Assembly: GCA_009760855.2 (NCBI GenBank)
Contig: WPIO01000109.1
Span: 1,140,501-1,204,500 of the forward strand
Length of the DNA: 64,000 bases
Reading direction: 5' to 3'
Origin: Cristatella mucedo
Taxonomy: Eukaryota > Bryozoa > Phylactolaemata > Cristatellidae
Shown piece after piece: positions 35,505-46,860 of this stretch; within the stretch, counting starts at the first letter, position 1, and each line of letters starts with the position of its first letter. The notes under the pieces are model-generated. The model did no database searches. It saw nothing but the letters and a program-made list of their open reading frames with translations, and was not told the DNA's origin. The position numbers were made by a program, and so were the translations under genes.

Positions 35505-36270
35505 TCACTTATACTTGTGAATTACTGAGGACCACTGAATTTGTTGGTGGGCTACCGGTTTTATTGTTAATGAAAACCAAGTTTTCTTTGTTTCCTCGGC
35601 AAGCCTATACCCCGTAGTGCCATCCCTAAAGGTCCACTCATACCCAAACCTAGCATAACTAACCAGCCATTTCTTAATTCGATCATAGATCTCAGTCAGC
35701 AACCTGTCGTCCCACCAATGCTATGCAGGCACTCAGCTGCACTGCTGCCGAGACTGTGAGCCAAAGACTACCTGTGACCCACATCTGGCTTCAACACGAT
35801 CCGTGAAGCACACCAACGACGAGGCCCTGCAAACTCTGGAAAGCGAGTCAATCTCACTGCTCAAGGCGCCGACATAGCTTGCTCCCAACTGTGCATTAAC
35901 AAGCTCACTGACATGTTTTTTATGGGATGCTGCTTCCTGCCTAGCAATGCTGAGAAACCGACCGTCCTTCTTTGGACTTTGCTTGGACTGCATAGCCATT
36001 TTGCATCGCCTGTTTTTTAAACAGCCTTTTAATACCGCGAAGTTCCCGATGCCTCTAGACTTACCCTCTAGGCCGTCAGCGATGCAGCGACCACTGACTA
36101 TCAGCTTGCCATCTGTGACGAAACTCCTTCCCAAGATCCCGACAGCCCTCTTGTTTTGGCAGACAATGGACACTTCTTTCCCAACGATTCGCCTAAGCTG
36201 TTGCATTCTTATCTGCCAGCCTTTCGGACTGATCGAGCCTTTTCTCGGAGGCTCTCACATACGTTGATGG
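35505..36270 (-). pseudogene. Unrecognised coding-like relic
   Basis: Two minus-strand frames, 36206-35733 (157 residues) and 35702-35505 (65 residues), lie close together in the same direction. The first has KEVSIVCQNKRAVGILGRSF and a lysine/arginine-rich middle; the second has IKKWLVSYARFGYEWTFRDG. Composition looks protein-like and not repeat-like. I recognise no family. The gap between them has a frame change, so if this was a gene or a transposon ORF it is broken. A plus-strand frame overlaps (35947-36267), so coding on this strand is only a preference. Confidence 0.3.
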
Positions 36271-36289
36271 AATGAATCATAAAAATGTA

Positions 36290-37280
36290 AAATGTAATAA
36301 ATCTCTATCAGTAACTCCAAAAAGGCATATAGACTAAGCGGATGTTATGCAGTAAAGTTTTGTATAGCACACTCACAGCCTAAGCGGCTTTTGGCAAGCA
36401 TTCCATAACCAACAGACTTCTTCTCACGCAACAAGGTGGGAAGCATAGCAGAGTCAGGACGGCAGTTGAGGTAGTGAGTACCAGGGATGTCGCAGCTCAG
36501 TACAGCTGAAAGTGATGAGCCATAGTCGGCAAATGGAGAGTATAGGTCGTTTCGTAAGAATGTTGGAAGCGATTTCCACAGTCTAGTACCTGCTGAGCTA
36601 AAGCTTCTGTCGCCAACGGTTTTTCGTAGGAGGAAAGGAACAGCTAATTTATCGTCTCTAAAGGACCTCAGGACACGAAGTGTCTGAGACTGGTGCAACA
36701 GTTCAGAAAGGTACAGAGGAGTCAAGCCATGGCTGGCCTTGCGGGTCAGCTTCAGAACTTTGCTGCTCTGCATCTGTTTATCAACCAGCAGCCATGATAG
36801 CTCTTTTTGCAATGTGGACACGCAGTCAAATGCCTCGGACTTGAAAACTAGCTTTACAGCCAGATTTATAGTCACCTGCAGTGGCCTAGTGGATTCCTTT
36901 TGCAGCCCAGCCAATAGGGAATTACAATAATCAAGCCGAGATAGTACTAAGGAGCTAGTAAAATGTGTTCCAAGCCACTTTGGAAAACAGCTCCTAATGT
37001 TAGATAGGGATTGGCCGTGATGACAAGCTGCAGAAGATTTTTTGAATACAGATTTTAAAATTTAGGCAGCTGTCGAAAATGACACCTAAATTTTGAGCAT
37101 GTGGTGATGATCGCACTACAGCATCACCTATTAGAAGAGTAGAGCCTTTTAATCCAGCCACATGCTAAAGGTGCCCTACGAGCAGCCGTTGGGTTTTATT
37201 GTCATTTAGTTTCAAAAAGTTTGCTGACGTCCAGGATCGAACGTCGCCAAAGCGGCATTCAGTTTATCATTTGAGTGATG
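36290..37280 (-). pseudogene. LINE-A 3' part, 5'-truncated
   Basis: Frame 36914-36345 encodes VTINLAVKLVFKSEAFDCVS, KELSWLLVDKQMQSSKVLKL and THYLNCRPDSAMLPTLLREK, the carboxy region of the LINE-A protein. The remaining sequence to 37280 covers the region before it, without an open frame. The tail carries ATGTAAAATGTAATAAATC, a degenerate form of the 5-bp LINE-A tail repeat. Confidence 0.88.
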
Positions 37281-37374
37281 ACCCGATTATGAACCAACCG
37301 TCTCAAAGAACATTCTAAGCCAAAAAAGGCATTCGCCGAGCTCGAGCCCGCCATCGTCTACTGACTTCAGTAAA

Positions 37375-37525
37375 GGATAAAAAAGCAAGCTGATTAAACT
37401 GCCTCTTTTTGTACATTAACAAAAGAGCGTTTACGGCTATTACCACCGCTTGCGGTGGCAAGAAAGGATCGCCCACCGCACGAATCGAACCCACGACCCT
37501 GGGATCGAGGTCGTGAAAGCAAAGG
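37375..37525 (-). repeat. SINE-2, copy 1 (tRNA-derived)
   Basis: On the minus strand there is a B box GTTCGATTC (plus-strand 37482-37490), a perfect fit to GWTCRANNC. It is preceded by a tRNA-like CACGACCTCGATCCCAGGGT segment and followed by GCGGTGGGCGATCCTTTCTT and GCCGTAAACGCTCTT. The post-B-box body recurs at 40085-40250 and 54800-54950. The tail differs from SINE-1. Confidence 0.65.
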
Positions 37526-37529
37526 CGGA

Positions 37530-38640
37530 AATTCATTCATAAATACGTGAGTCTAAATGCAATCCTGCAAGCCTCTGCTGTTTCAGTGCTCTTCCTCCCT
37601 TCCCACGAGGCGGAGCTATAAGGCTACGAAAATGCTTCGGAAGCGACGAAATTGCATGCGAATTTCGGTAAGGAGCCATTTCTAGTTTACTGGATGCCAA
37701 TGCTGTATTAGTGGTGAGCAGTGATGACACACTAGGTGAGGTGGTTAATTTTAACTACCTCGGTCGCAATGTCCTTGGTTTGAAACCGGCGGTTAGTGAT
37801 CATTTATTGGTGTTGCTTTGGATGGTGCTAGTGGAAAAGGCTCTTCAGTGGTAATACAAAAGACGCTTGAGAATAAGCTTGAAAGCGCTAAATGATCATC
37901 ATTAGGAACTTGCTAGATAATGACAAATTTGGTAACTCATGATCAGAAATAGTAATTCTTAATAGGTTCTTACCGCATGCAGTGATATATATGGCGTGAT
38001 AGGTAGGCCAACGTCTTACTTCTCAGAGAGAAAAGAATCACACGCTACGATCGGAGATTCATGCTACAATTAGCTGCAGAAAGAAGGCAGTTGACTTCTC
38101 GGATTTTTTTACAGCTCGATAACAATTTTATGTGACTCTGTCGTTAAACGTCACTCCTTTGCCGTCATTTTCCAGGGTTGACAATCAGGAATGAACTTAC
38201 AAAACACGTTCACAATCACCCTCTCATTGGCAGATACATATTTTCGCATAATGTAATATAAAAAATTGCCCTTGTTAAATTAGATGTAGTGAACTTTGTG
38301 ATTTTAACGATTTTCTAATTCAAAACATCGGTAACCGGATATGTCATTTCATAAAATTTACATCGCACGAACTGTTACATTGCTGCTTTAGTCAGTGGAA
38401 CTCTAGGCTTTACAGATAATGGTAGGCTACGCTTGGAGCTATATACAGTGTGTGTAGATGCTGCTCTCATACTGCCAATAGAATGGGCTAGGTTTCGCGA
38501 CATGGATTAGTTTATTAAGGTGTGGACGCTCTCCATTACCGCCTTGATATGCTTCAATCAGTGCATCTAGCTTATATCGAGGCAGCAACAAGTAGTTATT
38601 GGCTTTTTAAGCCTTCCGTCTTTAGCCATATTTAGCATTG
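37530..38640. other. No gene seen
   Basis: Mixed-composition sequence with short frames only (for example minus 37730-37533) and no recognised repeat. Confidence 0.5.
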
Positions 38641-38702
38641 ATTTAGAATTCACCTTGAGTTTTCTCAGGACGCTTTATCAATTGTATTGTGGTATTATTA
38701 GT
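38641..38702 (+). mobile_element. LINE-B tail remnant
   Basis: ACCTTGAGTTTTCTCAGGAC, then GCTTTATCAATTGTATTGTG and ATTATTAG, resembles the second half of the LINE-B tail hairpin and its ATT end. No upstream LINE-B sequence is visible. Confidence 0.5.
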
Positions 38703-39884
38703 CCTCGGTTGCTGGTGTACCAGGAGGCAATACTAGGAGGTTCTATGAACGACTTCCTTTACCAGAGGCTGAGCAACAGGTGTTTTCTGCGGCTAAAACT
38801 GCATTAGCGCATCAACCTAATCAGAAAAATGGGTTTGTGGTAGAGGCTGTGATTTATTGAAGCGATAAGTATTCCCACGACACTGCATGGTGTTTCGAGC
38901 AGCACGGCCGCACTTTTCCGGACCAGTGGTTCCAATCATGACGAACTTGTTTCCCTAATTAATAAAGAAGTTCACGTGGTCGACCAACTGCCGAGCAGCA
39001 GGAAGGCGAGTCAGCAGACGCTAAGTTACCTTTAGTATATAGTCCAATTTGCAGGTTTCCGGGAACTTCTAGAGGTTGCATCTTTTTCAAACCTATTTTC
39101 AGGTGAATATCGATAAATTCACGGTGAAGTTTAATCCAGTTGTTACAGTAAACTCTCCGAGAACTTTCTTGTGGCATTATTAAGTGCCAGATCGATTAAA
39201 TTGTCGCTTGTTGCAACTCATATTTGATATCTTCTCCCACGTGGCCTGCACAGGCTGCTCATAAAATGGAGCTATCGCTTGAATCCGTGTCACAGCCATA
39301 GTGCCGGCCGGTTTCACCTAGACCTGCAGTTCAGCACTGACTGAGTGAGGACACTCCCTCTATTTTTGGAGTTGGAACACGGCTGCATGGCTTCATGTCA
39401 TATGTACCTAAGCCAATAGGCTTCTGGGAAAGCCGCAGCAGCTACGACTGTTCATAGAGCGAACAGTAAACACAAGCCAGTTATATTAATATTAGAATGC
39501 AAGTAGGGTTGCTTCGCCAATAGTAGTAGTTTCGGACTGGAATATATTTAACAAGCTTGTAGCTTTGTTCATTTTTCGTATTAGCTACGGTCTATGCTCT
39601 GTTTTCGGGAAGCCTTATTAGGCGTAGTTTTTTCAAAACTCGATGGCTTCACCATAGGACTTTGTCAAACAAATATACCCAGGTCTAATATAGCATTGTT
39701 CGCTTTAACCCAGAGTGTATCCCGGGCCAGGGTGTACAATACAGGAGTGAATATTCTAAGCTCAAGCTGCGGATTTAGATACGGTTCTAAAGAGATCATG
39801 CCATCTTACAGCACAATACAATCTATCTAGAGCTGAAGGCGATAGTGCAACATCCGGGAACACGATGCGGAATTCCCGAGTAGC
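38703..39884. other. No gene seen
   Basis: Short frames on both strands (minus 39177-38959, plus 39594-39830) show no recognisable domain. No shared repeat was noticed. Confidence 0.5.
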
Positions 39885-40050
39885 AAGCTAAGGACTGCCA
39901 TACCTCTCCGCACTTTCTGTGCAGACAGACTTCCTCAGGTTTTTGGTGCACCTCCAATGCTACTTACGAAAAGGAGGAGTGCACCGTCGTTTTCACATGC
40001 AACCCGCATTAGTGTAGTCAGTCTCACTACTCGAATAGAAAGCAAAAATA
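39885..40050 (+). repeat. Interspersed repeat R3, copy 2 (partial)
   Basis: Shares GACTGCCA.A.CTCTC, TTGGTGCA.CCTCCAA and AGGAGTGCACC.TCGTTTT with copy 3 at 40215-40500. It ends in an A-rich run at 40042-40078. Confidence 0.6.
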
Positions 40051-40084
40051 AAAATAAAATGAAAATAAAAATAAAAATTAGCTG

Positions 40085-40250
40085 ACTTAACAGCCTATTT
40101 TGTAAAGCGTCAGAAGAGCCTTTACGGCTATCTCCACAGCTTGCAGTAGCTATAAAGAATCGCCCACCGCATAATTCGAACTATCGAACTTGGGCAGAGG
40201 TCGTGAAAAGCAACCACCTAGTGAGCCGTTACGGCTCACCGACTGCCACA
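40085..40250 (-). repeat. SINE-2, copy 2
   Basis: Minus-strand order: GTAACGGCTCACTAGGTGG (A-box-like), TTCACGACCTCTGCCC, GTTCGAATT (B-box-like), GCGGTGGGCGATTCTTTATA and GGAGATAGCCGTAAAGGCTC. It matches copy 1 in the body after the B box. Confidence 0.65.
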
Positions 40251-40254
40251 TCTC

Positions 40255-40500
40255 TCGACACTTTTTTTTGTAGATATTCTCAGATAATTGGTGCATCCTC
40301 CAAGTTGTCTTACAAACAAAAAGGAGTGCACCATCGTTTTGATATGCCACCCACAGTAGTTCAGTAGTAGTACTACTCATGCAATGTGCAAAGGACGGAA
40401 GCTAGCAGCCGACGGTAAGGCCGATGCACTCGATATTCTGCAAGTGGCTCTACCAATAAAAAAACATTTGTAGCAGCACAATTATATACTGTATAATGCA
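40255..40500 (+). repeat. Interspersed repeat R3, copy 3
   Basis: Matches 8725-8930 across GGAGTGCACCATCGTTTTGA, TATGC.ACCC.CAGTAGTTC, GCAATGTGCAAAGGA and GTGGCTCTACCAATAAAA. It abuts SINE-2 copy 2. A similar neighbour relation (R3 next to SINE-2) holds for copy 2 of R3. Confidence 0.7.
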
Positions 40501-42190
40501 GCTGATATACCAGGGTGGCCTTATGGTGAATTCCTAGCAAACATGCAGAAACAGAGCCTCAGCACTACGCACTGCACTCACCTACCGACCGTAGCTTTGA
40601 GACCCCGAATGTAGTCATGCATTAGGCTTATATAGCAGCCACCGTCTCATAATCATTGACATCTATCGGCAGAGCTCCTAGTTTTCAATCGAGGCTAGCT
40701 GCAATGCTGTTAGTTGATAATCGCCGGTATTGCACCATTCCCTCCTTTGAAGCACTCCATTATCATAGAAGTGGTAGTTCACAGGCATGGAGCTTCCGTG
40801 ACAGCACAAATCGAGCTTGCAGCTTCGGATGTTTTTTCGGTGTCTTTGTGAAGCCGTCCATTGGCAAATTGCGGCAATGGAGCAGTCCCCATAAACCAGA
40901 TTGTTTCGTCGTGGAGCAATCCGCCACGATCCGTAATTAATACAAAAGTACTCCAATGATCCCATTTCAGTCTTTACATCGACCGTTTAAAGCCCCGTTT
41001 AAGCATCGCCACAAAGATTAGCTTTATCTTTGTGTAAAACTCTCATACCACATCTTCGACGTACCTAAAGCTGACTTATCCCTACCGTTCACAAAGAAAA
41101 AACTAAGACCATCAGAAGAAAACTAACTGCTTTGATGACGAATGTGAAACCGGAATGAAACCGGTTGTTCCAGATGAAACACACAAGTAACTACATAAGC
41201 CCGATGAAGCACGACAAATAAATGGCCTTTCCTATTAATCTACAGACACAAGAAAACAGATAAAAGACAGATTGGCTCTTGTCACATCAGAGGAGGAAGA
41301 GCTACGTATATTAAAAATAAAAAATATCAAGTCGGACTCTCCGTCTGAGCCATGTCTATCGTACTTATAAAGAAATCGTGCATTTTTATCTGACCACTTC
41401 TCTGCAAACACGAGCCCAAGGCCAACCATGTAGCATGTCATCTAAACCTCCCTAGAACCATCGAATGTCACTTCTCGACGAATATCACCTGTCAAAGATC
41501 CGATTGTGATCAGTCCTCGGCACTGATCTATAATTTATCATGTAGGTTTGAACACCAGCACCATTTCTTTACCAGGACTGGAGAGCAAGCGAACGTAAAA
41601 AAACACACTATTAGTACCCTCGTGTCAGTTTTTAACCTTAAACAATACAACTCCAAATGTCCCAACCGAATGAAGTACTTCTCCTCATTCCGACGCGAAC
41701 TAGAGAAATCTGTCCACATCCTTTATCATCTAGGCTCACGACGGAAAAGAGCGGCATGCGTAATATGTCACAATTTTCTTAGAACAAATAACGAGAATAT
41801 CGTCTTTCTCTTTCTTTGACCAAGTACATAAGCATGTCAGATCAGGACGTTATCTCGCATGATTTAAATAATATAACACATTTTCAAATGTATCCATAAA
41901 TATTAAACAGACATAAGCAATTTAGAAAATGACTCAACTTACACCGTCTATGTACCGCTTCAGGATTCTCAAAATTAGTTGCATAAAACAAAAAGCATCG
42001 TAGTTGCGCGCAATAGCTGACATGATCAATAACCAATACGAATAATAAAACATAATGCTGCTCATAAGCCCCAACTTATCCTGCGAGTTCATAAACGTTC
42101 TCATTCAACGGCGAAGCTCATAGTTCTCAATCGAGGTTCAGCTGTCAAGTTTGTAGTTCAAAATCGCGGGACATTACGCCGTCCAGGGGA
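40501..42190. other. Segment bounded by two short direct repeats
   Basis: The words GAGCTCCTAGTTTTCAATCG (about 40673) and GAAGCTCATAGTTCTCAATC (about 42112) start two similar 80-base stretches (about 40665-40745 and 42100-42185) in direct orientation. Between them is AT-rich sequence with minus-strand frames at 41441-41235 (VGLGLVFAEKWSDKNARFLY) and 41719-41528 (RRNEEKYFIRLGHLELYCLR). These look protein-like but have no recognised domain. The pair could be remnants of terminal repeats of a small element, or coincidence of a common repeat. No splice pattern could be established. Confidence 0.35.
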
Positions 42191-43990
42191 GTGGGATCAT
42201 TGTCTGATTCCCAGCGGCCCGACGTCGACTATCGTCAGTGTAACGGGCCGACCGGAGCAGCCGAACGGTCACTAGCGGTCCGAGTAGCTTGTCCAAAGCC
42301 GTAGGAGGTAGGATCGGGAAAATACCCAGCAAGGATTCAACGACTGAAACGATTAGCGGACTTGATTAATGCAAACAGCATTTCCGACCATCAAGGCACT
42401 GAAGTTTTGGAAAGGACAACTGTCTTTTCTTCGTCTGGTTGGATTGTAGCCACTGAAATCCAACGGGAGACCAACGCCGCCTCTCCGTGATGCTAACAAC
42501 GGAGCGAATTCGTCCGTAAAGCAAAGTGTAGCACAGGGTGTGCTGAAAAATTGTATCTCAACGTTCAATCGTGATTGTCTCTAGGCGATTCTTGGCAATT
42601 CCTCATTACGAGCGATCTCTTCCCGAGCGAAGATGTGGCTCCTTTCGAGAAAAAGCGGCAGGAGCTTAGAAGATTGGCTAGCCGAGACTCGTAGAGAATG
42701 TATTCACCTGACGCCAGCCATGCACGCCGATCTCGTCGATAAGCATATTATCAAGAAGTCGGCGGAAGTATGGTGAGTAAGAAGATTATTGGGCCGCGGT
42801 ACATGCTCCAAAGAGCTGCCGCCGGATGTCGTCGCCGAAGCGAAGCGAAAGCTTCGCCAAAATAACCTGAGCGCGGGCGAGTTGAGCAGCTACGTCTCGT
42901 TTATCGAGCAGGATCTCCTGAGGACACAGCCAGAGTTCTTCCACAGACGCAAGCTCGCGAACCAGTCGCCTTCTGCCGGCAGCAGCGGCCACGGTTCGGT
43001 GGAACTGAAAAAACTCACTGCCAGTCTGCCGATCACCGTTGCAACGGCTGCTGTCGTTTGTACTACCGCATCGTTCGAGGACTGCTTTAGGCGTGCTCCG
43101 AGGGCACTCTCGGTAGGCGCTCCTGTCGCTAGACTTTAGCCTCAGAACCCAGCTGCAGGATGCACCGATGACGTACAGCTTAACTGCATCCAGGTGCAGC
43201 ACGACTCGTCGTCAGTTCGCTCGCTTAGCTGCGAATCGTAGTGCGATTGCCAAGCGTTAGCCCCCACCATTTACGGCCGCCATGAACGCCGTTGAAGCGT
43301 CTCTGCCCAGCAACTGGGAGCCAGAGCGCTCGCAAGAGCTCAAGACGGAACTCTTAGGTGCCGAGCTTCGCTTCGATGCGGAAGGCATTACTCTCGAGGA
43401 AGAACGGTGTAGCACCGCCACTGCCGCAACGGAAGAAATTATAAAGAGGCACAGGCTTCGGCCAAAGCAGGCCGCCACGAAGCAGCGGCCGAAGATAGCC
43501 AGCAGTTTGCCAAACTCGACGGCATGCGGCTCAGCGTCGCCACAGAGGTAAAAATGGTTCGGCCCGAACACGACCCTGAGCTATGAGCGACGCTGCCCCG
43601 ACGCTGATTCATAGATGGCTGAGCCCAAGCTGGTCGCTGAGCGACGCCGAGCAGTGGAAGATTTCCAGAGAACGCGTTTGGCCCTCAATTAATTTTGACG
43701 GCGTTCCGTCGTTGAGCTGAACGAGGCGCGCGAAGCTCTCACCGAAGAGCAGCGTCGAGCCAATGCCTTGGCAGTGACGCTGGCCGCCAGACAGGCCGAA
43801 GCTATAGCCGCGCCGTTGAAGAACTGCGAAAGTTACAAACTGCAACTGGCTCAGAGAGGCAGTCCGCTTCGGCGGAAACAGAAAAAAATCGGACGGAGTC
43901 TGCAGAAGAGCAGGTCTGCTTCACTGCAGATTTGTTTGAGGCTTGGACAGCTCACCGAGGTAGCTCACCGAAGATCGACGCTGCTTAGAT
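42191..43990 (+). pseudogene. G+C-rich coding-like relic with helical, Glu/Ala-rich frames
   Basis: Composition changes sharply to G+C-rich. Plus-strand frames from about 42632 onward (DWLAETRRECIHLTPAMHAD, then 42789-43139 with KRKLRQNNLSAGELSSYVSF, 43282-43551 with LLGAELRFDAEGITLEEERC, and 43768-43992) read as one broken, alpha-helical, charged protein. The stretch before 43768 in other frames (EEQRRANALAVTLAARQAEA) suggests a coiled coil. At least three frame changes are needed. It may be the gag-like part of another LTR element, or a host pseudogene. Long minus-strand frames over the same DNA are shadows of the biased composition. Confidence 0.35.
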
Positions 43991-44004
43991 AAATAGCTTC
44001 AGAA

Positions 44005-44450
44005 GCTTGTAGTTTGGTTGCTGTCGCGCTCTGCACAAAACACCAGCCGACGAGCAACACCGCCAGTTTATTCGACTACTCACCGAGAAGTCGGAAGCGA
44101 TCCTGCCCTCCGGCTGACGCTCACCAGCTTCTCTCGTCTGCAGTACTGAAAGGCTGCGCTCTGATTCGCTAGCGTTGCCGTAAACGCCTAGCTGCACTCC
44201 GATTGGCTAGTCGGTGGTCGGGAGTGCCACCCAGCCTAGTACTGGCCGGTAATGCCTTTAGGCTCGGTGCCGTCGTAGGCAGGGGTATGCATAAACGGAG
44301 CCGCATGCCCGCCGGACCTGGAGATAAATCTACGGCGCATTCTCCACTGTTTGGCAGCCAGAATGCTAAACAGTAAGCACGCAGTCTTCATAGCGTGCCG
44401 GTGGTCTCAGGCCGTATCTTGGCCGTAGCTGTCAGCTCGGCTAGTCAGCT
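44005..44450 (-). mobile_element. LTR fragment related to the gypsy LTR
   Basis: On the minus strand the end CAACCAAACTACAAGC, preceded by GAATAAACTGGCGGTGTTG, matches the end of the gypsy 5' LTR at 50512-50580 (GGAATAAACTGTCGGTGTTG, then CAACCAAACTACAAGC). The AATAAA there may be the LTR polyadenylation signal. The rest, up to the LINE-A tail at 44453, is not alignable by eye to that LTR, so it is either a diverged LTR or a related subfamily. It has no attached pol gene. Confidence 0.55.
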
Positions 44451-44513
44451 ATGTAATGTAATGTAATGTATCTCCGTCTGTAACTCCAAAAAGTCATAAA
44501 GACCATGTGGGCG

Positions 44514-46729
44514 TTACGCAGGAAAGTTTTGTATAGCGCACTCACAGCCTAAGCGGCTTTTGATACGCATTCGGTAGCGAACAGACTTCGTCTCACGCAA
44601 CAAAGAGAAAGTGGAAAGCATAGCAGAGTCAGGAGAGCAGTTGAGGTAGTGAGTAGCATAGAAGTAGCAGTTCAGGACCGCTGAAAAAGATGTGCCATAG
44701 CCGGCAGTTGGAGAGTAGATGTCGTTTCGTAAGAATTGTGGAACCGAGTTCCACAGTCTAGGACCTGCAGAGCTAAAGCTTCTGTCGCCAACTGTCTTTA
44801 AGCAGAGGAATGGGACAGCTAATTTATTGTTCACACAGGGCCTCATGGCGCGAACAGGCTGAAACTGATGCAGCAGTTCAGCTACGTACGAAGGAGCCAA
44901 ACCATGGCGGGCGTTGTGGGTCAGCGTAAGAACTTTGCTCTGTATCCTTTGCTCAACCGGCAACCATCCTAGCTCTTTCAGCAGAGGTGACACGTGCTCA
45001 AACCGCTGGGACTTGAAGACCAGCATTGCAGCCATATTCATAGTCCGCTGTAGTGGCATAATAGCTTTCTTTGGTAGCCCAGCAAAAAAGGAATTACAAT
45101 AATCAAGCCGAGACAGAACTAAAGAGCTAGTTAAATATTTTACAAGCCACTGTGTCAGACAGCTTCTAATCGTGGATAGGGATCGGATGTGATGGCTAGC
45201 TGTAGAGGCAGTCTTCTGAATGAAGCTTTTGAAATTGAGGCAGCTGTCGAACACGACACCTAGATTACGAGCACGTGGTGAAGGTCGCACAATAGCATCA
45301 CCTATTAGAACAGCAAAGCCTTTTAATCCAGCCACACGCTTAGAATGTCCTATGAGCAGCAGTTCGGTTTTATCGTCATTTAATTTTAGGAAGTTTTCCG
45401 ACATCCAGGATCGAATATCGGCAAGGCAAGCATTCAGTTTCTCAGTTGCTGCAGCAGATTCCGACGGTTTAAATGACAAATAAAACTGAGTATCGTCAGC
45501 ATAGAAGTGATATCCTATTCCATGGGCCTTAATCACCTTTCCCAGAGGTTGTGTACAAATGGAGAACAGCAAGGGACCGAGTACAGACCCTTGAGGGGCT
45601 CCACAGGTGACCATTCTCATGTCTAAGACCTGACCCCAACACGACACGGATTGAACACGATCAGACAAGTATGATTTAAACCATGCCAGTGCTTCGTCTG
45701 CTAGACCGAGGGTTGTTCTCAATCGTTCAAGCAGAACTTCGTGATCAATGGTGTCGAAGGCAGCAGACAGATCTAGCAGAGTTAGGGCAGTGACATTCCC
45801 GTCGTCGTTGCCACGTAGAATGTCATTGTAAACACGGAGGAGAGCAGTGTCAGTAGAGTGCTGCCTCTTGAAACCTGATTGAAATTTTTCTGACATTCCA
45901 TTATTTTCAATATGTTAAACTAGTTGCTTAGAAACAATTTTTTCAAGAATCTTTTATAAGAACGGAAGAAGGGAAACTGGACGATAGTTTGCTAGGACCT
46001 CTGTGTCTAATCCAGGCTTTTTAAGAATAAGTCTAACGATTGCCGATTTGAAGGACTTACGAACGACCCCTTTTCCCAAAGAAGCATTAAGAATCTTGGT
46101 TATGGCAGGGCTCAGTTGGTCTACAAGTGAGGACCACAGAGATGAAGGTATAGGGTCTTCAGGAGACGAGCTCTTTTTGCTAGACCTTATTAAGGCAGCC
46201 ACATCAGAGGCAGAAACATCGGAGAACCTTTTAAGAAAGGTCACAGGTTGAGGAACGGCGATTGCTTTGGTCGGAGGGGGCTTAATGGAGGCATGAATGT
46301 GCACAATTTTTTCAGTAAAGAAGGCTGACAACTTTTTGGCTGAGCCCTTAATATCTGGGGAGTGAGACCTCACAGCATCGGCCAGTAAATGGTTTACTGT
46401 CTTATAAATCTGTTTAGTGTCCGACTGGCAGGAATTCAGTTTTCTAATAAAGAAAGAAGCCCTGGCTTTTTTAAGCTTTCGGGTGTAAACTTGAAGGAAG
46501 TCTTTAAAATTGACTAGGTCTGCCTCAGACCCCGATTTCTTGAAACAACGTTCCAGCCTGCGTTTAACAAGTCGCATCTTAAGGAGTTTTTTTGTAAATT
46601 GAAAGCAATCTCGACGACTTTGAACACGGATAGAGCGAACGGGAGCATGCTTGTCAAAAGCACTCCTGAGTGTCATGTTCATCGCATCAGTGAGGGTGTC
46701 GAGGCTGCCGGTCGAGTCTGAATGCAGAT
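44514..46729 (-). pseudogene. LINE-A linker and reverse transcriptase (two in-frame stops)
   Basis: From the insertion site the frame reads SLDTLTDAMNMTLRSAFDKH, then SSKKSSSPEDPIPSSLWSSL, then NYRPVSLLPFL. TAA stops at 45954-45956 and 45915-45917 interrupt it without changing the frame. It then continues as GFKRQHSTDTALLRVYNDIL, LTLLDLSAAFDTIDHEVLLE, CGAPQGSVLGPLLFSICTQP, YHFYADDTQFYLSF (both aspartates intact), LKLNDDKTELLLIGHSKRVA and NLGVVFDSCLNFKS, and ends at TAA 44514-44516 after CECAIQNFPA. Apart from the two stops the 460-residue main part is undamaged, making this the best-preserved RT in the window. Confidence 0.93.
46725..46729. other. Target site duplication CAGAT, left
   Basis: CAGAT abuts the TGTAG end of the element. 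The same five bases follow the other end at 51000-51004. Five bases is the usual duplication for Ty3/gypsy integrases. Confidence 0.9.
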
Positions 46730-46782
46730 TGTAGTTTGGTTGCACATACAATACATACATACGTACGTACATACGAGCTACA
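46730..46782 (-). repeat. Gypsy 3' LTR, shortened to about 53 bp
   Basis: It shares TGTAGTTTGGTTGCAC with the inner edge of the 5' LTR, then jumps directly to ATACAATACATACATACGTA and GAGCTACA, which match the outer edge. About 430 bases are missing compared with the 5' LTR. Immediately inside is CTTGTGACCTTAAGGTCAAG (minus strand), the likely polypurine-containing region that primes plus-strand DNA. Confidence 0.8.
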
Positions 46783-46860
46783 CGCACCCTTGACCTTAAG
46801 GTCACAAGTTTGCAGCACCAACGCATGTAGCTGCAAGGTACAGAGCAACAATGTGCAAGT

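Noticed and set aside
41235-41819. Two-exon host gene on the minus strand
   Set aside because: One possible acceptor with a pyrimidine tract was seen near 41580, but no matching donor or joined frame could be supported.
42786-43202. Minus-strand frame of 138 codons
   Set aside because: Probably a by-product of G+C-rich composition; the plus-strand frames have more protein-like, repeated helical composition. Not certain.
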